DNA of 64,000 bases from Punica granatum (taxonomy: Eukaryota; Streptophyta; Magnoliopsida; Myrtales; Lythraceae). A program made the translations under genes and the position numbers. Where the stretch lies: the NCBI RefSeq assembly GCF_007655135.1, contig NC_045134.1, forward strand, positions 6,344,982-6,408,981, in the 5' to 3' direction. Positions 59,181-64,000 of this stretch are shown here, one piece after another. A model generated the notes under the pieces. It was not told where the DNA came from. It searched no databases and saw only the letters and a list, made by a program, of their open reading frames with translations. Position 1 is the stretch's first letter. The number at the start of each line of letters is the position of its first letter.

Positions 59181-61775
59181 CTTCCCTATCACCAATCTAC
59201 TAACCACATGTTTGTCATGCTCAATTTAGCGTCCTTATTCTTCTTATTTTGTTTATTTTTAGTCCTCCATCGGGTGGCAATTCCCCTTGAGTTTGAAACG
59301 AGCAGTCTTTCCATATATAGCAAATCCTTAAATCGTAACAAAAAGGAAGGCAAATCGATCGTGAAGGTTATATTAGTAAAAAAAAAAATCATTGCAGAAG
59401 TGGAGTACCTAAGTTAGGTGTAAATTTTTACACCACAGTTTAAAAGTGATGCAAAAGCAAATAAAGATAAAATGATCATTCAATATTATCACTTTTCAAA
59501 TGTGATCTGACATCGATGGGGATCGCCTCTAAAAGCTCATGGGGTAAGCACCTCCCTTACTATATTTAATACTATATGATTGCCTTAATTTGTATATAAA
59601 AATTTCTTGAGACCTTATTAAGCATTAAAGAATTACTTTCACGTATATAGTGGAATTTATTAATAATTGAGGGGAAATTTTGAAAAAAAAAAGAAAAGAA
59701 AGGAAAGGATAAAAAAAGGTAGATTTTTTTATCTTAGTATTGAGAAGCCCAACAAGTCTTGACTAATTCGATTCGAGATGGATCAATCCACTAAAAAAAA
59801 ACTCTCACGATCAAGAAAACTCGAACTCGAGATATTATGTAAGGAAAACAAGCATTAAATCGCTCAAATCAAGTCTTTGTTGATATGGGTATGCTTTTTT
59901 TTCGATATGAACTCCGGAAATCCAATTGGGTCATAACTAATCCAGTCAAGCCAGGTCGATTTATTAAGGAGTAAAACTCTCGCAGTTTAAATTTTCTGAT
60001 TTCATATGAACTCAAACCCGAAATTTATTTAAATGAAATAAACGTTAAATCGTTTAAATTAAATTATGTTGGTTGGCTACGCTTTTTCTTTTTTCTTTTT
60101 TTTATTCGTATAGTGTGAAGTTACGTCATGGGGGAATCAACGGGCGTAAGGATCATTAAATATGATTTACTAATTCCACCGTCATCGTCCCCCATGTGAC
60201 CCCTTCCCTCCACTTCACCGGCAAGCCACTAATTGCTAAGCAAACTTCACTCACGCGACGACAAATTTTGCTTTGAAGTCCATTTCTTTCTTTACTGTCT
60301 TTCTTTTTCTTCTTCATTTATTTATTTATTAAAATAAAATTCTGAGAGTGTTCAAATCAACCTCTTAAAATATCATTCTCGATGCCAGTCGACTTCGGCC
60401 CTTCCAACAGGTAAGAAACAATACATTGCCACCTTGGAGCCATCGTAGGAAAATGACAATTGAAATTTACTATCGAAAAGCAGAAATCATCGTCAAGCTT
60501 TTAATATGATAGTATATTCTGACAAGAAAATATAATTTGTTGAAATTTGAAATGACGCATGTACATTCACAAATCACAATTCTCTCTTCTTATAAAAGTT
60601 CAGGATCAAATTCTTTCAAAAGTTTCTTAAACTAATTTCTTCTTGGTATTGAACGAGGCTTTGGTTGATAAGCTTAATTAGTTTCTAAAAGTGATTGCGA
60701 AAGCATAAAGATTCTGAAATTTATATGGTAGAGAAGCATAAACCATTATTATTTTGCGACCGGTCGTTTTAATTTTTCATCGCATTTGAGCTTCTCTCAT
60801 CGGCCTTCCAAAGTGAACGCTATACAGTTGGGATCATAATTTGACGTACATACCTAGCTAGTTTTGGTGAAACAATGGTCGAATCTGAATGGCTCAAGTA
60901 GAACTTGATAGTTGAATATTTTGGAGTACTGCAGAAACCACTGAAAATTCTATCTAAAAGAATCGTAGGATTGATAACAAATTATGTCATAATTAATTGT
61001 ATCATGAGCTAACTTGATGGAAAAATAGTTGCATACTATCCTTTTCACTACAAGAACTAGATCAACTTTTGTGGTTGGACTCACATTACGAAAATGTTGG
61101 TACGATGCTTCCAAAGGAACAAGAGGATTTTCCGACAAATGTAATCAAATATTTTTCGAGGAATATATAGAGTGGATAACGATTTCGATTATGTTAAAAA
61201 GATATCGAAGCTTATAGCGTTGGTAACATTGCTTTGAGGCGTCTTCACTAGGCTGCAATAGCTATGGGATCTCAAGTTTCGTGCCTGTTTTGGAGGTTGA
61301 CTATTGGTATATAACACACTTATCTTCAGAAATACTTGCATTGGCTGATCGCATGAAGACCGCTTATACGTTATTTGACCTAAATTGCAAGGCATCTTCA
61401 TCTTATTTACTGACAGTAATTTTCGTGCGGCTGACAACTTCAAGCTTAGAGAAATCATCAGAATTATTACGCGTGTGTACAACGCGCCCAGTGAGCAAGC
61501 GAGCCTCCTCGACTCCCCTGTAGCTCTGGATCCCAAGAACCGCCGTTTAATGTTATTGCGTATGCTACGGTGCCTGCCTGCTGACATCAGCCACATTCCT
61601 CCTCACTCTCTTCCCGATAAACTCACCCTGAGCCCGGTGCATGAAAGCCCAGCACTGGCTGTTACTGTCTGTAGTATCTATGACTAATGAGTGATAGCAG
61701 CTGGTGGGGCCACCGTGTTGGTGCACCAGGTGCAGGGATTCGTCCCTGGATCTCTCAGTCCCTGTCTGTCTGATT
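59181..61775. other. Intergenic DNA upstream of glutaredoxin gene
   Basis: Contains two SINE-like copies (next entry). Open frames at 61281-61687 have no recognisable domain. The last few hundred bases are the glutaredoxin promoter. Confidence 0.4.
59750..60075 (-). mobile_element. Two adjacent SINE-like copies
   Basis: 59750-59885 and 59905-60075, both minus: AACTCGAACTCGAGATATTA and GAACTCAAACCCGAAATTTA, with GGATCAATCCACTAA and GTCGATTTATTAAGGAGTAA. The tandem arrangement suggests insertion of one beside the other. Confidence 0.5.
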
Positions 61776-61782
61776 TATATAA
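61776..61782 (+). promoter_or_regulatory. TATA box of glutaredoxin gene
   Basis: TATATAA, 95 bases before the start codon; implies a leader of about 65 bases. Confidence 0.6.
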
Positions 61783-61876
61783 CTCCCGCACGTACTCTTG
61801 CTCTCCTCCATTCGCCCTCTCTTTCCCTCCTGTACCGTTAACACACAATCCGTCTCTCCGTATCCCTCCGCCGGAG

Positions 61877-62323
61877 ATGCAAGGCCTCCAGCAGCGTTGT
61901 TCCGCGGACCTCGCCCACCTCGACCTCAGCCCGTCCCCCACCACCTCCCCCTCCCCCTATGCCACCTCGTTCTCCATCGATGGGGCCGAGTCGGCGGAGG
62001 AAAAGATCCAGCGGCTGATATCGGAGCACCCCGTAATCATCTTCAGCCGCTCCGGCTGCTGCATGTGCCACGTCATGAAGAAGCTCCTCGCCACCATCGG
62101 CGTCAACCCCACCGTCATCGAGCTGGACGACCACGAGATCGCTGCCCTCCCGGTAGCCCCCGATTGCGATCCGTTGTCCCCTAACGCTGGCCACACCACC
62201 CAGCCACCCCCGGCCGTGTTCATCGGCGGGACGTGCATCGGGGGGGTCGATTCCCTCGTGGCCCTCCACCTTAGCGGCCACCTCGTGCCTAAGCTCGTAG
62301 AAGTAGGCGCCCTCTGGGTATGA
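61877..62323 (+). CDS. CC-type (ROXY) glutaredoxin, 148 aa
   Basis: Single exon. The ATG at 61877 follows CCGGAG; the longer open frame upstream crosses the TATA box and leader, so the internal start is chosen. The N-terminus is serine/proline-rich. The thioredoxin fold carries FSRSGCCMCHVMKKLLATIG with the plant-specific CCMC active site at residues 61-64, and the glutathione-binding PPAVFIGGTCIGG at about 111-123. An unusual spacer (PVAPDCDPLSPNAGHTTQPP) sits between the third strand and the cis-proline. The C-terminus is GALWV. CC-type glutaredoxins act with TGA bZIP factors in development and stress, using a C-terminal ALWL to recruit TOPLESS-type or TGA partners; here the last Leu is Val. 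GC-rich codon use, typical of the class. Confidence 0.93.
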   Translation: MQGLQQRCSADLAHLDLSPSPTTSPSPYATSFSIDGAESAEEKIQRLISEHPVIIFSRSGCCMCHVMKKLLATIGVNPTVIELDDHEIAALPVAPDCDPLSPNAGHTTQPPPAVFIGGTCIGGVDSLVALHLSGHLVPKLVEVGALWV

Positions 62324-63544
62324 CACATGCACCATATATTATATCATCCCCGATCATAGCATAGACATAGATACAGATATATCGTGTATTATTTACATGC
62401 GGAACGCATCGTGTCCGCATGTAATAATACTAAGGGTGAGGATATGTTCGATAGTTTGCAAATTCATGTAAGTATAAGGGATTTCTGATCCAATACATCA
62501 TATCGCGGGGTCTGGGCGTCTCGCGTGATGGTGGGCTCGACCCTGGGATATGATGCATAGATCGGAAACATCCGGTGAGAGTGTTCATCAGGTTGATTTT
62601 AAATTGAGCAAAAGAACCAAGATTAGGGCAAAATAAGAAGTAGCGGTAGCTACATGATTATTGTATTGTACTTTGTTGTTCTGTTCTTGCTTTTGGGGTA
62701 TTATTCTGCGAGTATTTTGGTCAAACTGAAGACGAAGAAGAACAAGAAAAGAAGGGAAGGGAATATGGTTTGGTGGGAATGGGATGCCAGTAAGCTATCG
62801 GCCATAGGCTAACTGTGAAGTGACACGTGTACGGTGGATAATGTGTGGGATCAAGAAGGAGAACGATTATTGGCCATAGATTTGTCGGTCCCATGTCCCA
62901 ATTATTGATCAAACTTAGTCTCAGGGTTGTCATCCCTTTGAATGGATTTGGACCTTTGTATTTGAAGAATCTCTCAACTTACATTGGGAATTCTAGTTGA
63001 ATAGGATGCTCTATATGTCTATGAATATATATGATTTTGTAATTTGATGTTTTTTGTTTTAATGAGATTATAATTTCATTGTTCAATCGTTTTCTTTTTG
63101 TTCTTTTGCCATTTTCTCTTCCATTCTTAATTATTACCTCAAGAAGATTAAGTTACGTACAATTCATGAAACGAAAACCGTATTTATGGTTGCAAAAAAA
63201 GGATATTCTCATTAGACTCTCAATATAAAATTGGGACATGTTTTGGTACTTTTCATACATCTGATGCAGATTGAGCTAATAATATGTAATTACGAACATT
63301 GAGATTTTCCGTTTTCGCCGTAAATCGTCGTGGAGGATTTCAAGAATTTCGTGCAGTCACAGGAACACTCTAATTGGTGTTTCATTTTCACAAACAAAGA
63401 TACTTTTCGTGCTCATTAATCGGGTACTGGCCTCTTGGCAAAAGATTGAAAAACAACTACGAGTTCATATATGTTTGGAGGAAAATATTTTCAGCTAAAA
63501 AATGTTTCAGTCGAAAATCATTTTCATTATCAGATATATGTGTA
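62324..63544. other. 3' region of glutaredoxin gene and intergenic DNA
   Basis: Two stem-loops: 62395-62422 (ACATGCGGA/TCCGCATGT, extendable) and 62496-62555 (CATCATATC/GATATGATG plus GGGTC/GACCC). Nothing else recognised; short open frames only. Confidence 0.5.
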
Positions 63545-63792
63545 TTTGGTTTTAGAATTAAGTAGAGTTGAGTTTGATTTTAATTTAGTTGTAATGATTG
63601 TGTTGTTGAATTATGAAAAAAAGTGTAAAAAAGTAATGAATAATTGATAAAATTTAGTATTAAAAATTGAATTGAATGGTTAAAAAAATTGAAAAAATGA
63701 AAAAAAGTAATAATTGTACTGTTGACTTTTATTGCGTAATGAATAGAGTTAAAATTAGAGGTAAAATTTTAAAAATCGATCCTAAAACCAAA
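63545..63792. mobile_element. Short TIR MITE, same family as 19706-20040
   Basis: Perfect 11-base terminal repeats TTTGGTTTTAG/CTAAAACCAAA. The interior shares GATTGTGTTGTTGAATTATG and TTAGTATTAAAAATTGAATT with the 19.7 kb element, but has one copy of the 60-base unit instead of three. Confidence 0.6.
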
Positions 63793-64000
63793 CGGATTTA
63801 GTTTCTGGTTGGGATGTTACGTGACCTGAAACGTGTTTCCATTTTCGGAGACGAATTCTTGGCCGAATAAGATACTATACGTACGTTAGTGTATTAACCA
63901 CAAGATAACAAGAAATAAAACAGGGAGAAAAGTGAGGAAAATATTTTCCTTAACTAGTTCATGGGGAAACTATTTGATTTCGGCTTGGACCTGGCCGGGT

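Noticed and set aside
61281..61687. Open frames just upstream of the glutaredoxin gene
   Set aside because: No recognisable domain and they overlap on both strands in the likely promoter.
1..64000. CRISPR arrays, rRNA or complete tRNA genes, bacterial-type operons
   Set aside because: None seen; the window is plant nuclear DNA and the tRNA-like stretches are in SINE or MITE sequences.

Overview
This 64 kb window is plant nuclear DNA from a eudicot: spliced genes with GT-AG introns, AT-rich intergenic DNA, plant-specific families (IQD, DUF3511, CC-type glutaredoxin, class A heat-shock factor, MIR156) and small plant transposons. The species cannot be fixed from the sequence; a Myrtales-like genome is only a guess.

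Layout. (1) 130-2765, +: 3' part of a two-domain methyltransferase gene of the TRM140/METTL2 type, cut by the left edge. (2) About 3.0-31.2 kb: a degenerate array of repeated blocks carrying four MIR156 hairpins, at 3.3 and 15.1 kb on the minus strand and at 22.9 and 30.8 kb on the plus strand. Each has its own TATA box, and each has a conserved GAATGTTC...GAACATTC palindrome 0.8-1.3 kb upstream. The flanking blocks all keep the same orientation, so the MIR156 cassette itself appears to have been flipped once inside the repeat unit. The array also holds a hAT-type MITE, a TRIM retrotransposon, a Helitron, SINE-like copies and a broken 5' fragment of a CC1/RBM39-like splicing-factor gene. (3) 33.1 kb, +: DUF3511 gene. 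(4) 35.5-38.2 kb, +: nine-exon NIPA-type magnesium transporter. (5) 39.4-40.5 kb: small Helitron. (6) 42.6-44.7 kb, +: five-exon IQD calmodulin-binding protein. (7) 47.2-48.5 kb, -: class A heat-shock factor with a perfect heat-shock element beside its TATA box and a MITE inserted in its promoter. (8) 49-57 kb: transposon-rich DNA (MULE-like fold-back element, 2.1 kb Helitron). (9) 61.9-62.3 kb, +: CC-type (ROXY) glutaredoxin ending in ALWV, with two stem-loops downstream. A small MITE related to the one at 19.7 kb lies near the right edge.

The genes do not form an operon or pathway. The most notable system is the MIR156 array: four dispersed copies of the regulator of juvenile phase and SPL genes. 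Two have canonical mature sequences and two have single-base variants. All four share promoter elements that include GAAnnTTC modules, the half-site pattern recognised by heat-shock factors. Coordinates of the repeat blocks are by-eye estimates; exon coordinates were checked for splice-site consensus and reading-frame phase.
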